A DNA stretch of 64,000 nucleotides from Lophium mytilinum. Lineage: Eukaryota > Ascomycota > Dothideomycetes > Mytilinidiales > Mytilinidiaceae. A model generated the notes under the pieces. It ran no database searches, was not told the origin of the DNA, and saw only the letters and a program-made list of their open reading frames with translations. Location of the stretch: contig MU004183.1 in the NCBI GenBank assembly GCA_010093605.1, positions 310,001 to 374,000 on the forward strand. Reading direction: 5' to 3'. Of this stretch, positions 1 to 12,040 are shown piece after piece. How positions within the stretch are numbered: position 1 is the first letter of the stretch; each line of letters begins with the position of its first letter. Both the position numbers and the translations under genes were made by a program.

Positions 1-1706
1 GACTGTTGCAATGGGTGAGGTCAGGGCTGCCTGGAGTGTTCGTGATGCGGTGGGATCGCGTGCAATCTGAAGAGAGAGAGATGATCCTACACGAGCTAGA
101 GAGTCGAATATTAGGTTACTGAGTGGACCAGGAACAGCGAGCATAGCTTGAGCGAGAAGCGAGCCGTGGAGTCTGTCAGGATGCGATTGATGCGATGTTG
201 ATTCTGAAGATTTCTTGCCATCCTCTGAAGGAGCGTCGCCGCCGAGTTTGAGGAGGCGCGAAATTTCAAACCCGTTCACCCCGCTGTATCCTGCTTCCAG
301 TTGAGCAGCAATAGGAGCAGTAGATACGCCGCGGATTATGCAACGTTCAATTAAGGTCTTGATGACAACTGTTCTGTTTCGTTCCACAAGCCCTGGTATT
401 TGCTCCACAATCAGATGCATCGCTTCTTCCAGATCTTCCTTGTTCAGTCTTTCGAGAATCTTTCCTACCACATATCCCGCGATCTCGTTCCTGGCTAGAC
501 TGCCCATTCGGTCTTTGAAGAATTCGCGATATAGGGCCTTGAACATTTTTCCAGGTGCAAATTCGATGATGGTCTCCAGTAGTCGAGAGCCGATAGGGCT
601 ATATATTAGGCCATTAATAAATGACGCACTCTCCGTTCCTTCTGCAATTGGGTCGTCGGGAAGTAGTCTGTGTATTATAGAGTTCTCGTCTTTCGCCCTC
701 TGTTTCCCGAATTCTGATAGTTCTAGTTGGAGGAGAAGCTGTAGAGTAGGATTTCCAGTTTGGTGTAGTGCCAGTGCTCGCAGATAAGTGGTATCAAGCC
801 CAGACACGCTATCATTGATGATCTTTTCCAATGCGCCAGTGAAAGCCTCGGGCACTGTCCGCTTCTCGAGGGTGAGTTCCTTGGATCTTTCTACTCCGGT
901 CACACCAACCTTCTCCTTCCTCTTGCTCTGAACCGGCGACTTTTTACTCGATTGGGAGAAGGGGAGACCGGCTAGTACCAGTAGAAGGACACGCAGGGTG
1001 TGTGATGCATAGGGATCGGTCATAAGGTAGCCCAAGTAGCCTTCAAGCTCGTTTATGGCAAAGAGGTACAGATTCTCCATTGATGCCACGATTTCGTTTG
1101 GGTCGGATGATGTTTGGTCCTCCAGCGGTGCAACCATTTCTTGTGTGACCATCGGAGCCGCGTGTATGAACAGGGCCTCGCAGCAGTGGGAAGCGAATCG
1201 GTGTTGTACGAGGTTCAGGAAGCTGTAGAGAGTCAGAAGGCGCCGAAATTTCCTCGTGGCTGTTGCACTTACTGTCCATTGAATTTCTGGAACAGCGACT
1301 TGAGCTGTGCAGGCGTAGACAGTAAAATCAGTCGCTCCATGAGGCGCGAGCAAGACTGGCTGTTTGCGATCTTCAGCTCCTTCTCCTCGGCTTCCTGGTA
1401 CACATTCTCGAGAAACAGGGCGCGCTCTTCGGGTCCTTCAAACTGGTTCAGCTCGAGCAGCTCGTCGGCGCGCTTGAAGTACTCCTGCTCCTCCTCATCC
1501 AGCTGGCCGTAGTAGGGCATCTCCTCCGGATGGGGGACGCCATCGAGGCCCTCGAAGTACTGCTGCTCGCTGTCAAACGGAGCGAACTCCTGCTGGCCGT
1601 CAATCGACTTTTTGTGGCGCTTGTGGGTGGCATCGTCGTCATGGCCGTCGCGCTTGCGCTTCTTCTCCTCTTCGCGGCGGCCGCGCTTCCTGTTCTCCTT
1701 GGGCAT
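1..1706 (-). CDS. NOP9: Nucleolar protein 9 (Nop9), Pumilio-repeat RNA-binding protein, partial at the window edge
   Basis: Nop9 is a nucleolar Puf-like protein that binds pre-18S rRNA during small-subunit assembly (family knowledge). Exon 1 is 1706-1273 and encodes a basic, Lys/Arg-rich start ([20 protein letters not shown]) followed by an acidic stretch ([20 protein letters not shown]) typical of Nop9. A 50-bp intron (1272-1223, gtaagt...ctacag) is removed. The frame then runs open to base 1, with helical repeat segments such as [19 protein letters not shown] and [20 protein letters not shown]. About 550 residues are present. Nop9 proteins are usually around 650-700 residues, so the C-terminus lies outside the window. 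The gene is divergent from the RINT1-like gene across a 1.3-kb gap. The assignment is by recognition of N-terminus and repeats and is fairly sure. Confidence 0.88.
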
Positions 1707-3020
1707 GGCGGTGGGTGGTGGTGGTCAGGTCTGCTAAGGAAGGTGGGAAAATGCAGAAATCTTGCAGGGTTGCGGAGGGGAGCGGTGCAGTAGAGATCGG
1801 CGCGCAGGGGCGAGAAAAGATTATTTCAAGGATGCTCAGGTTCTGGAGAATCAGGCCATGAGACACGACAGCACCACGTCAATGCAGCGAGCCGCCAATG
1901 TTCTACTCGCTCCTTTGCAGTCGAAGTTTGTTTGCAGGTGGAGCCGCGATGAGGCGTTGCATACGCTCGCCCGAGCGAGGTTCCACGTTTATTCTAGCGA
2001 TCGCCAAGGCCGCTCTGGATCGCAGCTCTGTGATTGGCCAAGATACGCCCATTTACTCTTTGGGAACATCGAATCGGGCGTCGAATCTCCTATAAATAGG
2101 CTACAGGACGCTTCGGGACGCCTTCGATCGTTAAAGATGAGTACCATTGGCCGCCATTGGCCTCAAGACGTTGCATATGCGCTCTGCGGGCTGGTTATCG
2201 TACGATCGAGATGAATTGGCCCGTGGAGCGGTAATTAAGGACCTGGCTGACACCTCAAGCAAGCGGTATGGGCTCTGAGGCAACCGACCCTCAGGAAAGT
2301 TACAGTCTCTACCTGCTTGATGCTATCAGGGTGCTGTCAACTCTCCTGTGAATGATAGACGGGCATATCGAACTCTGAGTCCGAAACTACTGTCCCGAGA
2401 TGAAGAATGTGCAAGGTGTTACTCGATACACTGGCTTTTCAAACGTGCAGAAACTGAAAGGGCTTTAGATGGTGCTCTCCCAGAACAAACTTCTGGCCTA
2501 TCTGCAAGTACCAGGAGCATCATGCAAGCTTCCTTGAATAAGAACCGGTACTCTACGAAACCGTGGTGCTGAACTTATACTTCTTATGTTGGAGGTGCAT
2601 ACTACTTCAGTACTTGTGTACGCTTGTTAGCACCGCATGAGGTCCTCTAGTATGTTGTCAACATTCGTACACTGCCTGTGTTGATAGCTTTCCCAGGCCA
2701 CCTCAGACGATGTTGGGGATAGGAGTTGCACAAAATACATCCATTCATATCTCAGATCACATGTTAACGGGTTTTATGCATGCCAAGACAATGCGGTCAC
2801 CAAGTTCGAGAAACTCACTCACCATACTGCTTACACTTGCCTGCTTAAGGGTCTCCGTACATCATTAAAAATTGCGAAACGACAGTTTTGACACGCCTGG
2901 TAGCTCGCCAAGCCACCTCAGACGTGGGTAAACCGTTACTTCATATTCAGCGGCGCCGGCCACGTCGCGTCTCCACCACCTTACAACTTCACCACCGTAC
3001 ACCCCTACAATCGTAACGCC
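1707..3020. other. Divergent intergenic region between NOP9 and the RINT1-like gene
   Basis: No supported gene. Open frames here are short and unlike any family I know. A TATA-like string (cctataaatagg) lies near 2090, with CCAAT/ATTGG-type boxes near 2033 and 2150. A short motif that recurs elsewhere in the window (caccgcatgaggtcctc) is at 2631-2647. Confidence 0.5.
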
Positions 3021-5642
3021 ATGGAGAATACCAAAGACCACGAAGCGAGGGTAGTAGACTACCTCGACGACAAGCTTCAAACCATCGATGACCTTGATTC
3101 GCTCGACACTCTGCTCTCAGACCTCCGTAACAACCATACACTACTCCAGCAGCAACTCGAGGAGGCAGGACGCGACCACGGAGAGGCCAAGAGTGCTTCA
3201 TACCGTCATGAGGCCGCCCAAAAGGATCGCGCAGCCCAGTTCATCCAGGAGCAGGCGGATATCGACAACCGACTGATCATCATAACGAGGTCCGATACCA
3301 GCGATGAAGCTGTTGGACGGTTCGAGGCAAGCCTGGAGAAGCTGGCTCGGCTCGATATTGCCAATGCATACGTGGAGCTGCTAAAAGATGTAGACACTCT
3401 CAAGTAGGCTACTGCATCCTATGTCACGGAGACGAGTCTAAATCACACGCAGCAAAGAAGCCCAGCTCCAACTTCAAACTTCAAGCGAAGCAGCCCTGGG
3501 CCCATACAAACAATTACAATCCCTCGTTAACCACATGGTACCTCTACACGAAGCCGCCGAAGGCGCAGCTCCGCACCTCCTCGATCACGTTGTGAAAACC
3601 TCCCAGTCCCTCCGCAAACAAATCAAAGATGTCTTTGCGGGAGACCTGGAAGCTATACTCAAAGAGATAAAGTGGCCGACGACAAAAGCAATCATTCCCG
3701 CTACGCTTCAAAGTCGATGGGATGTATGCCTTACGAAATTGCTAGACCTACAAATTCCCGAGTTGGAAGCTTTGGAGAGTTCACCCGTGGGGAAGAGCGG
3801 CGCGAAAACTCCTGCCGTTCTCTTTCCATTAGAGGTTCTTGTAGATCCTCTCCAAGCCCGTTTCCGCTATCATTTTGGGGGCGATCGGCCTACCAACCGC
3901 CTTGACAAGCCGGAATGGTTCCTTGCCGACATTACAAAACTCTTGAATGACTACGACTACTTTATGGTCGATTACGTGCAGCCAGTACTCCGCACACGCT
4001 TTAGAGGAACAGATATGGCAATGAACTTAGTCTACATTCACGCCACATCCGCATTTGTTACAGCACTGCTACCAATGGTCCGCTCCAAAATCTTTGCCAC
4101 GCTTCCGAAGGTCTCCAACGACCCTCAACTGTTCAGCCATCTCATGCATGAGATCATGACTTTCGATACTACCATTCGTGATGACTGGCAATATGACGGC
4201 GGAAATGGGATTGAAGGGTGGAAAGGGCTGGCGTGGGAAGTCTTGGACCAGAGTAATTGGTTCGGGCTATGGTTAGAAGTGGAAAAGACTTGTATGGACT
4301 CCCTCTAACATTGTGTCATAACGTCAAAGGGCAATGCTAACTGTCTAACTTGAACTTGGTTACAGTTGCACTATCTCGGTACCAGGAGATAATCTCCGCG
4401 CCCGATACGGGAGATTTGGACTATGAATCTGTCAACTCCAACGCAACCAAGCCTACCAAAGGTGCCATTCGCGTTAATGATCTCCTTGAAACAATTACTG
4501 ACCGCTATCGGTCCCTGACCTCATTCAATCATAAGATTCGATTCCTAATAGACATCCAAATCTCCATATTCGACCTGTTCCATGAACGCCTCCATTCGGG
4601 GCTCGAAGCTTACCTAGCCATGACGTCCTCCCTAGGCCGCACCGTGCAGGGAGTCACCAAAGAAGAGCAAGCCAAGCTTCACGGTGTCGAGGGTCTAGAA
4701 CGACTATGCCGCATCAACGGAAGCGCAGACTATCTCGAGCGCGCCATGCGCGACTGGAGCGAAGACATCTTCTTCATCGAGCTGTGGGACGAGCTTCGCG
4801 AGCGTGCGCAGCGCTCGACATCTCCCACCCACGGCCTTGGCGCTGAACTTTCCATCGCCGATGTAGCAGGCAAAACCTCCGCCACAGTCACCGAAGGAGG
4901 AGCGGACGCAGACACGGGCGCACTGTTTGACGAGACTGCAGCCGCGTACAAGAAGCTCCGGATCCGCTCCGAAGGCATTATTGTAGACGTACTCAGCTCG
5001 AAGGTGCGCGAAACGCTGCGGGCTTACCGCAGCATCAATCCGTGGGCGACTCTGTCTGGCTCTTCTTCTTCAACTACCGTATTGTCGCCGACTGCGGAGC
5101 TCGACCCGTTGCTGGAGACCCTGCGTACCTCGTTCTCGTTCCTTAGTCGGGCACTTGCGCCTGCTCCGCTTAGGCGCCTTGTGCGGCTCGTGCTTGAGGT
5201 GGCAGACCAGGTTGTCTCTGAAACAGTAGTCAACAGGCACACCTTCTCGATCCACGGCGGACGACAGCTACAAGCGGATCTAACGGCTGTTATCCAGGTT
5301 GTAGAGACCGCAGTCGGCAAGAATGGTAAAGGCGTTGCCGCGGTGGGGTTGCGGCTTTGGGCAGAAGGCTGCAAATTGCTTGGCCTCCCTATAAAGTCAA
5401 GCGTGAGAGCTGGAGGGGAGGGCGAGGAGTGGGACGCGTGGGATGATGAGGCGGAAGAGGGGAGCGACGTGGGCAATGCAAGGAGCGAAAGAGGTCACGC
5501 GTTGGGTCTGTGGGAAGTCGAAAGGAGGCTATTTGCGGATAATCAGAGCGCGAGGGACGTGCTAGAGGAGTTGGAGATTGAGGCGCTGGGGGTCATGGAG
5601 GCGAGAGCAGTCATTCGACGCAGGGTCGAGATTGCTGGTTGA
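3021..5642 (+). CDS. RINT1/Tip20-family vesicle tethering protein (Dsl1/NRZ complex subunit)
   Basis: Proteins of this family tether Golgi-derived COPI vesicles at the ER as part of the Dsl1/NRZ complex (family knowledge). Three exons restore one frame: 3021-3403, 3453-4291 and 4366-5642, giving 832 residues, close to the usual 750-850. The introns are gtaggc...acgcag and gtatgg...ttacag. Residues 1-140 look like a coiled coil. Next comes the conserved RINT1 core, including LWLEVEKTFALSRYQEII across the second splice junction and the TDRYRSLTSFNHKIRFLIDI block. The C-terminal third has Ala/Ser-rich low-complexity insertions. The start at 3021 is the first ATG and has a good context (gccATGg). 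A RAD50-interacting or checkpoint role is reported for the animal homologue, not inferred here. Confidence 0.85.
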
Positions 5643-6194
5643 TGCTTCATTACTAGCATGAGACTACAGAGGGGATATCGATATTTGTACCCTCAGAGTG
5701 CTTCGACCTCTTCGAATTTCTTGAATGACTGCAGTTCGTTTTTATTATAGTCTTTTTCTGGACAGCTGACTATTTTTAGGGACTATGGGGCGTTCATGGG
5801 GCCTTTTGCGAGAAGCTCGGGATATAAGAGGGCCTCTTTGGGGAGGCAGAGGGTGCTTTGGGTAACGCAAGGTAGGCCTAGTGTAAATCAGGCCAACTAC
5901 CCCACCATTGCACGCCTGTCCACCTTGGTACGTATTAATAAACCTGCTGGTAGTCATGTCTCTATGTTTCAATTTACTAAACACCTAGGCAGTCCACTCG
6001 AGTCGCAAGCCAAAGCACGCTAAGTTGCGGCCCGGAATAGCTAACCCTAGATTCCATTGATTCCGAATGCTTGAAAGCAGCAACCAACCATATTCCTTGA
6101 TACGCGCTTCTTATGCTACAAAAGCAACACACATTACCATTTATCATACATGTTTATCTACCTAGTCAAATTTCCAGCCTATAAATAAAGAACC
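5643..6194. other. Intergenic region upstream of the SDR gene
   Basis: About 550 bp with no supported gene. The last 150 bp are A/T-rich and lead directly into the ATG of the SDR gene. I see no clear regulatory site. Confidence 0.4.
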
Positions 6195-7019
6195 ATGACG
6201 TCTAACCACGCAGGCAAAGTCTACACAATCACCGGCGGCGCGTCCGGCATGGGCGCCGCAACCGCGAAACTCCTCGCCGAGCGCGGCGCCGCCGCTGTTT
6301 GCATCGGCGACTTCAACACGGCGAACTTCGAGACCATCACGAAAGAGATCAAAGAGCTGGCTCCGAAGTGCGAGGTCCTGACCACCCAAGTCGACGTCTC
6401 GTCCTCCGCCTCCGTCGCCTCCTGGATCAGCGCCGTCATCGCCAAGTTCAACCGTCTAGATGGCAGCGCCAACGTCGCGGGCGTGCCTCAAATCGTCGGC
6501 GAGCGACCCGCTCCCACTATTCTACTAGAGACGGACGAGACGTGGAAGCGGACGATGAGCGTGAACATCGATGGGGTCATGTTCAGCACGCGGGAGGAGG
6601 TGCGCGCCATGGTGGCGTTGCCGAAGGCGCCGCGGACGATTGTGAATGTGGCGAGTTTGGCGAGTGTGCTGCATACGCCGGATTGCTTTGCGTATGGGGC
6701 GAGCAAGAGGGCGTGTGCGAGTTTTTCGAGTAGTGTGGCGAAGGATGTTTTCCCGTTCGGGATTAGGGTTAATACGGTGTCGCCTGGTGAGTGAAGATGA
6801 GGTGTAAAATAGAGGGTAGGGGCTAATAGGGTTATAGGTGCGACGATGACGCCGATGATGAGCCAGTTCTTCCCGGGGGGTGGGGATCAGAGGCTGGAGG
6901 ATTTGGGGATGGATTTGCTGAGCCCGCTGGATATTGCGAGGGCGATTGTGTATTTGTTGAGTGAGGAGTCGGATAAGATTACGGGGGTCAATTTGCCGGT
7001 TGGGACGGGGGCTCCTTGA
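6195..7019 (+). CDS. Short-chain dehydrogenase/reductase (classical SDR)
   Basis: NAD(P)-dependent oxidoreductase of the classical SDR family; substrate not predictable. Exons are 6195-6786 and 6838-7019 (intron gtgagt...ttatag), giving 257 residues, the usual SDR length. The Rossmann glycine motif TGGASGMG is at residues 13-20. Asp39 at the end of strand 2 (CIGDF) points to NAD(H) rather than NADP(H). NVAG is near 93-96. The catalytic Ser154 (NVAS), Tyr167 and Lys171 (YGASK) are all present, and IRVNTVSPGATMTPM is typical of the family. The C-terminus (ITGVNLPVGTGAP) is that of a complete SDR. The second half is very rich in G at third positions compared with the start. It lies beside a P450 on the same strand, but 980 bp separate the two. 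Confidence 0.9.
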
Positions 7020-7997
7020 AAGAGTGAGGGAGTGGTCGACAGAAGGAAAAAGACTGAAAATTAAGAGAACTTTGAAACTCAAGTGACATCGAAGAGACCA
7101 TCACGCTGGATTAGGCACATGTATGGAAACTTGACAGAAGTAGACCCCATCTACGACCTTCCCAGACTGAAGACTTATCACATCCGAAATAATTGAGTAT
7201 GGAGGAGTGCTGTGAATGTATCATACGTAGCCTATTTCATAATCATTCTGGCCTAATTATCTGCCCAGACTAGACCGTCCTCCACGGGTACATAGACCCA
7301 TTCTGTGCTCCTTTTGTACAACGCAACTTGACGAGGGCATGGAAGGAGTGAGGCTGAACCGTGAAAAGAAAGGACCGCATGAAGATCCGCTTCTTTATAA
7401 TAGACGCTTAGCCTAAAGGAGGGTAGCACCTGTTTCTCCGCTTCTTCTCCTCTTACCCTAATTTCCCCCCGCCACCTCACTCTTATTCCAATGACATTCC
7501 GGCTTGAAAGCCGTTTTCCAGACGCCGAATTCCAATGCCGAAGCGCTATTCGGCTCGGGTTATTACTCCTTCAGTCCCAGATAACATGGATAGAATCAAT
7601 CCCCTAACTCAAGCATTCTATTCCCGCATTCAACTACTAGACTGATTAACAAAGCTCCCAAAGTATGCTGCTTGGGTCTCTATTGGAAGGATATGTTTGT
7701 TTAGGGAAGTCCTTATCGTTGTAGCACCAGCAGGCTGTTCAAGCTTCTACCGTTGCGGAAGCTCGATTTATTTCTTCTGGCATTCAAGGAGAACAAGATG
7801 GAACTTGCAGTAAAGGCATGTAGCCAATCAAACATGCTCGATTTCATTACTCAGAAAGTTTGCTTCTTCGTACTCTACTACTCATTCACGGATTACTGTG
7901 CTTGCATCTAATTGGTGGCGCGTGAGCATACCCCACAGCCTCAATTCCATACACGTGCACAAACCCCACAGTTCGAGCACACTTCCAAGTTGTTGGA
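7020..7997. other. Intergenic region between the SDR and P450 genes
   Basis: About 980 bp with no supported coding region. Only short unconvincing frames occur. It probably holds the SDR 3' end and the P450 promoter. Confidence 0.4.
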
Positions 7998-10246
7998 ATG
8001 GATATGATAAATGACTCCCTGGGAGATACTGTCATCCAGGTGTTAAAGACTTTCAATATGGCAATTTCTGATCTCCTAAACCAGGCGCAGCATCTGCGCC
8101 CAGCCTCTTTTGCGGGTTATGTGTTGACCGCGACCATTTTGGTAAGTTCCTCATTGTCTCTCATCGCTCAAAAACCCTTGACCCGACTTGTCACTGAATT
8201 CTGTGCACCCATCTGCCATTTCTTGAAGTTGCTCAATTTGGTTTCCAAATTCCAAACGAGACAGAATCCATCATTTTGAGCAACCCGGAAACTCGCCGCG
8301 TCAGTTCGGGCCGTTGTAGGTGTTTTAAGTCAAGTTTTAAAGCTAACTACGTATTGGATAGTTTGCGAGCTATTGCGGCGGGTACATGATATACAATCTC
8401 TACCTTCACCCGCTGCGAGCCTATCCTGGACCATTTTGGGCTCGGTCTTGTCGATTCTGGTATATCAACTACGCTCTGCGCGGCGAACTCCCATTCAGCG
8501 TCTATCATGCACACCAGAAATATGGCCCGGTCGTTCGAGTGGGCCCTGATGAGCTGTCCTACGCCGATCCTGAGTCATGGAAGGAAATCTACGGCCACCG
8601 GCCGGATAGAGGACATATACCTAAAGACCCGAACTTCTATCTGAATACCGCAGCGGGTGACCTGAGTATCATTGCTGCTCCTTCGAAGCGCCATGGCGAG
8701 CTTCGACGACTGATGTCACATGGTTTCTCTGAGAAAGCGTTGAGGGATCAAGAGCCGGCTATACAACACTACGTGGATTTGATGATTCGCCGTCTCCGAG
8801 ACTTGAGCGTCAAGGGCGAACCTATAGATCTTGTTAACTGGTACAACGTGAGTCTACTAAAGTCCTTCCATCAATTCATCATATCCCGATTTGAGAGATT
8901 TTCTGAATGACCCCCGCCAACACTCCTCCTATTCCCCTAAAACCCTCTCCGGGCGCTAAGCTCTCCGCTAATGACCGCAAAGTTCTTCACGTTTGATATA
9001 GTAGGAGATTTAGCCTTTGGAGAATCCTTCAACTGTCTCGAGACATCCAATTACCACCCATGGATCCACATCGCATTTGAGATAATCATTGCTGGTACCA
9101 TGTTCCGCGTCACAGACTACTATCCATGGGCGAAAAAGGTTCTGGTGAAATTCGTGCCCGAATCTCTCAAGAAAGGAGTCAAAGCCCACATTGCTTTAGT
9201 AAAATCGAAGTCCCTGAACAGATTGCACATGAAGACGGACCGCATCGATTTCATGTCTCGAATGGCGGACCCAAAGAATGGCGTCTCTGAGAAGGAGTTC
9301 ATTGCGAGCTCGGACACTGTCCTTCTAGGAGGGAGCGAGACGACGGCAACATTACTCTCTGGAGTGACCTACTTCCTGATGAAGAATCCCGACGCGTTAG
9401 CGAAGCTGACACATGAGATCCGATCTAAATTCACTTCGGAGGAAGAGATCGATGTCGCAAGTGTTAACTCCCTAGAGTATATGCTCGCGTGCCTGAACGA
9501 GGCGTTCCGTTTATACCCTCCGGTGCCTGGTGCTCTCCCGAGAAGAACAATCGAGCCTGAAACGTTGATAGGGCAGTACGTTCCACCTCAAGTGAGTACA
9601 CTAGTAGAACATCTTCTTCGTACTCCATCAGAAAGAGTCCATACGCTGGTAGTCAACCTACTCGCCGCTATATGTGGTGCCCCAGTACCTCTCCAGATTT
9701 CGAGACAAGATGCACAGGAAGGCGTGTCCAAACTCGTGTCCCAGTCCTGCAACGACCTTTTGAATCAAACACTGACTTCAGCCAGACCACTGTCGCTATC
9801 TATCAGCTAGCCATCAACCGCCTAGACGCAAACTTCTCGCGGCCCACAGAATACATCCCCGAGCGATGGCTCGGTGACCCGCGCTTCGAAAACGACAGCC
9901 GCAATGCCGTCCAGCCGTTCAGCGTTGGGCCACGCAACTGCATCGGCCGAAAGTAAGCTCTCCTGTTACTTCCCCTCTTTACTTTCGCATTTGGATCAAA
10001 CCTACTGACGGTATTTGCAGCCTCGCGTACTCCGAAATGCGTCTCGTGATCGCCCGTCTCCTTTTCAGCTTCGACCTCGAAGCCACCCCCATGATCGAAG
10101 ACTGGACGAACCAGAAAATTTGGTTCCTGTGGGACAAAAAACCACTTTGGTTGAAGCTGCACGCGAGAGATGTGAAATTGAGACCGGAAGTAGAAGCTTT
10201 AGCGAGTGTAGAGGCGTCGCAGAAGGCTACTGCAAAGGTGTATTGA
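7998..10246 (+). CDS. Cytochrome P450 monooxygenase, CYP65/isotrichodermin C-15 hydroxylase-like
   Basis: Heme-thiolate monooxygenase, expected in the ER membrane. Five exons give 543 residues: 7998-8141, 8362-8847, 8983-9591, 9786-9952 and 10021-10246. A membrane anchor is followed by [14 protein letters not shown], the proline-rich hinge. The I-helix motif [12 protein letters not shown], the ExxR motif (EAFR), PERWLGD and the heme-binding loop [12 protein letters not shown] with the Cys ligand are all intact. Introns of 220, 135 and 194 bp are longer than elsewhere in the window. The third (9592-9785) happens to stay open in one frame, but splicing to accactgtcg restores the conserved block before the heme loop. 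A paralogous P450 lies at 36634-38347. The substrate is unknown. CYP65-like enzymes often act on terpenoids or polyketides, but the neighbours here do not form an obvious cluster. Confidence 0.88.
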
Positions 10247-10559
10247 ATAGTAGGCTATTGCTACGAGTGAGCTTGCATAGAAATGGCCAGATATAGGAGC
10301 ATCATATTGCGTTGTATAGATGGCGGTAGTGTCAATTCTTGCTGCTTTTTCCCACTTGTTGTGCCGATTTAGAGTGCTACTTCAGACCATCCTCAGTATT
10401 TGCGTATATTGCTATAACGATTAATACCCAGAGCCGGGAATCAGCTGTCCGCTAGACCAATACAAACGTCGTCTGAAAATCGGGTCAAATTTCTAACGCG
10501 TTGTCTGGGAGCCACATATAAGAGCTACGTTTAGACTTTACTCATACTGTTCGCGGGTT

Positions 10560-12040
10560 TCTTCGATACAAAATCTGGCTTATCAGATGTCTCGTCCAGC
10601 AACCTGATTGCCAGGCTCTGGAACCAGTTACTTAAGCCACAGTCAGCAAACACGCCAGGTCCACGCCGCGTCCCCTCCGCATCTAAAAAAGGTTCATCCA
10701 CACGGTTAGATATGTGAAGACTTGTTACAAGTTTACCTGGATACGTGACGGGGACACCTCAATACCTTTTCTAAAACCTCTTAACAGCAGCCCGATTTCC
10801 AGCCCCTTGCTTTAGCAACTCAAAGGAGCCCTGTAATCTAGCCACAACTTACCGCGCTGCGTACCCTCCGCGTCTAACAAGAATCTTATCACGCGGTTAG
10901 ATCCGTAAGAACTTGCAACAAGATGACCTAAATGCTTCATGGAAGCTACTCAGCGCCTTCTTTACATCCTCTTAACGGCAGCCCAACTCCCGACCCCTTG
11001 CTTAAGCAACAGAAATAACCCACGTAATGAAGACACCGCGTACCCTCCGCGTCTTATAAAATTTGTTTCCACGCGGTTAGATCGGTAAGAACTTGTAACA
11101 AAATAACCCAAAACCTCACCGGAAGCTTCTCAGCACCTTTTTTGCATCCTCTTGACGGCAGCCCGATTCACAGGCCCTCTGCTAATGCCCTAGAACTGGA
11201 CTATAGAAAGTAGACGCCGTGTTACACGCCGCGTCTCCTATATGTCGAACAAGATTGGTGTCGTGCGGTTCGATCTGTGACTACTTGCACATAAAGGAGC
11301 AATAACGTCCACAGAGCGGTCCAGAGAATGGGAGACGCAAAGGCGATATAGCGTAGTGCCCCGTGTCTAGCATAGAAGGTTTGCCCGGTTCGAATTGTAA
11401 TTACTTGCACGTGAAGGGGCCACAGCGGACACAGAGCTGTCTAGGAAATGGGAGACGCAAAAGAGACGCAGCGTGGCACTCCGCGTCCATTGAAACCATT
11501 TCAGTCGGTTCGATTTGTAACCACGTGCATATAAAGGAGCCGTAGCGTCTACAGAACAGTCTAAGAAATAGACTACGCAAAGGAGACGCAGCGTGCCACT
11601 CGGTTTTACCAAAACCCGTTTTACGCGGTTTCATTCGTCAGTACTTGCATGGAAAAGAGCTGAAGTTCCCACGGAGCAGTTCTGAGACTGGATTACGCAG
11701 AGCGGACGCAGCGTGGCACTCCGCGTCTATCAAAAATCGTTCCAGGCCGTTTGATCCGTAAGTACTTACACATGTATAAGCTAGAACGTCCACAAAACCG
11801 TCCAGGAAAAGGACCACGCAGAGGGGAGGCAGCGTGCTACTTATCGTTCACTAAAAATCGTTCTACGCGGTTCAACTCGTGAGCATTTGCAACTTAAGCG
11901 GCCAAAGCGCCCACAGAGCCGTCTGTGAAATGCAGCACGTAGGGTAGACGCAGCGCGGCACTCTGTGTAGTTATACCGTCTCTAGAATGTTGATTCCTTA
12001 GGTTAGATTAGTGATTACTTACAACAGAAGAGTGCGAAAC
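10560..12040. repeat. Diverged tandem array: about three 180-bp units followed by about seven 120-bp units
   Basis: Units share a core of about 50 bp, seen best at 10867-10919: ctccgcgtctaac, then an A/T-rich spacer, then acgcggttagatccgtaag, then acttgcaac. Cores lie near 10680, 10870, 11050, 11235, 11360, 11480, 11600, 11720, 11843 and 11965. The first three cores are about 180 bp apart and also share cctcttaacggcagccc and cttgcttaagcaac. The later ones are 118-131 bp apart and share gacgcagcgtggcactccgcgt and acagagc.gtct.ngaaat. From 11341 to 11700 consecutive units align without indels at exactly 120 bp. Many differences between units are C/T or G/A, as RIP (repeat-induced point mutation) would leave. 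A weaker unit may precede 10660. The array follows the P450 gene and ends before SEC11. I recognise no known family. Confidence 0.8.

Noticed and set aside
9592-9785. Open frame continuing from P450 exon 3
   Set aside because: It is an intron: splicing gtgagt to gccag restores the conserved P450 sequence before the heme loop.
11380-11520. ggttcga strings in array units, similar to Pol III B boxes
   Set aside because: They vary between units (ggttaga, ggtttca) and lack a matching A box, so a SINE or tRNA origin is not supported.
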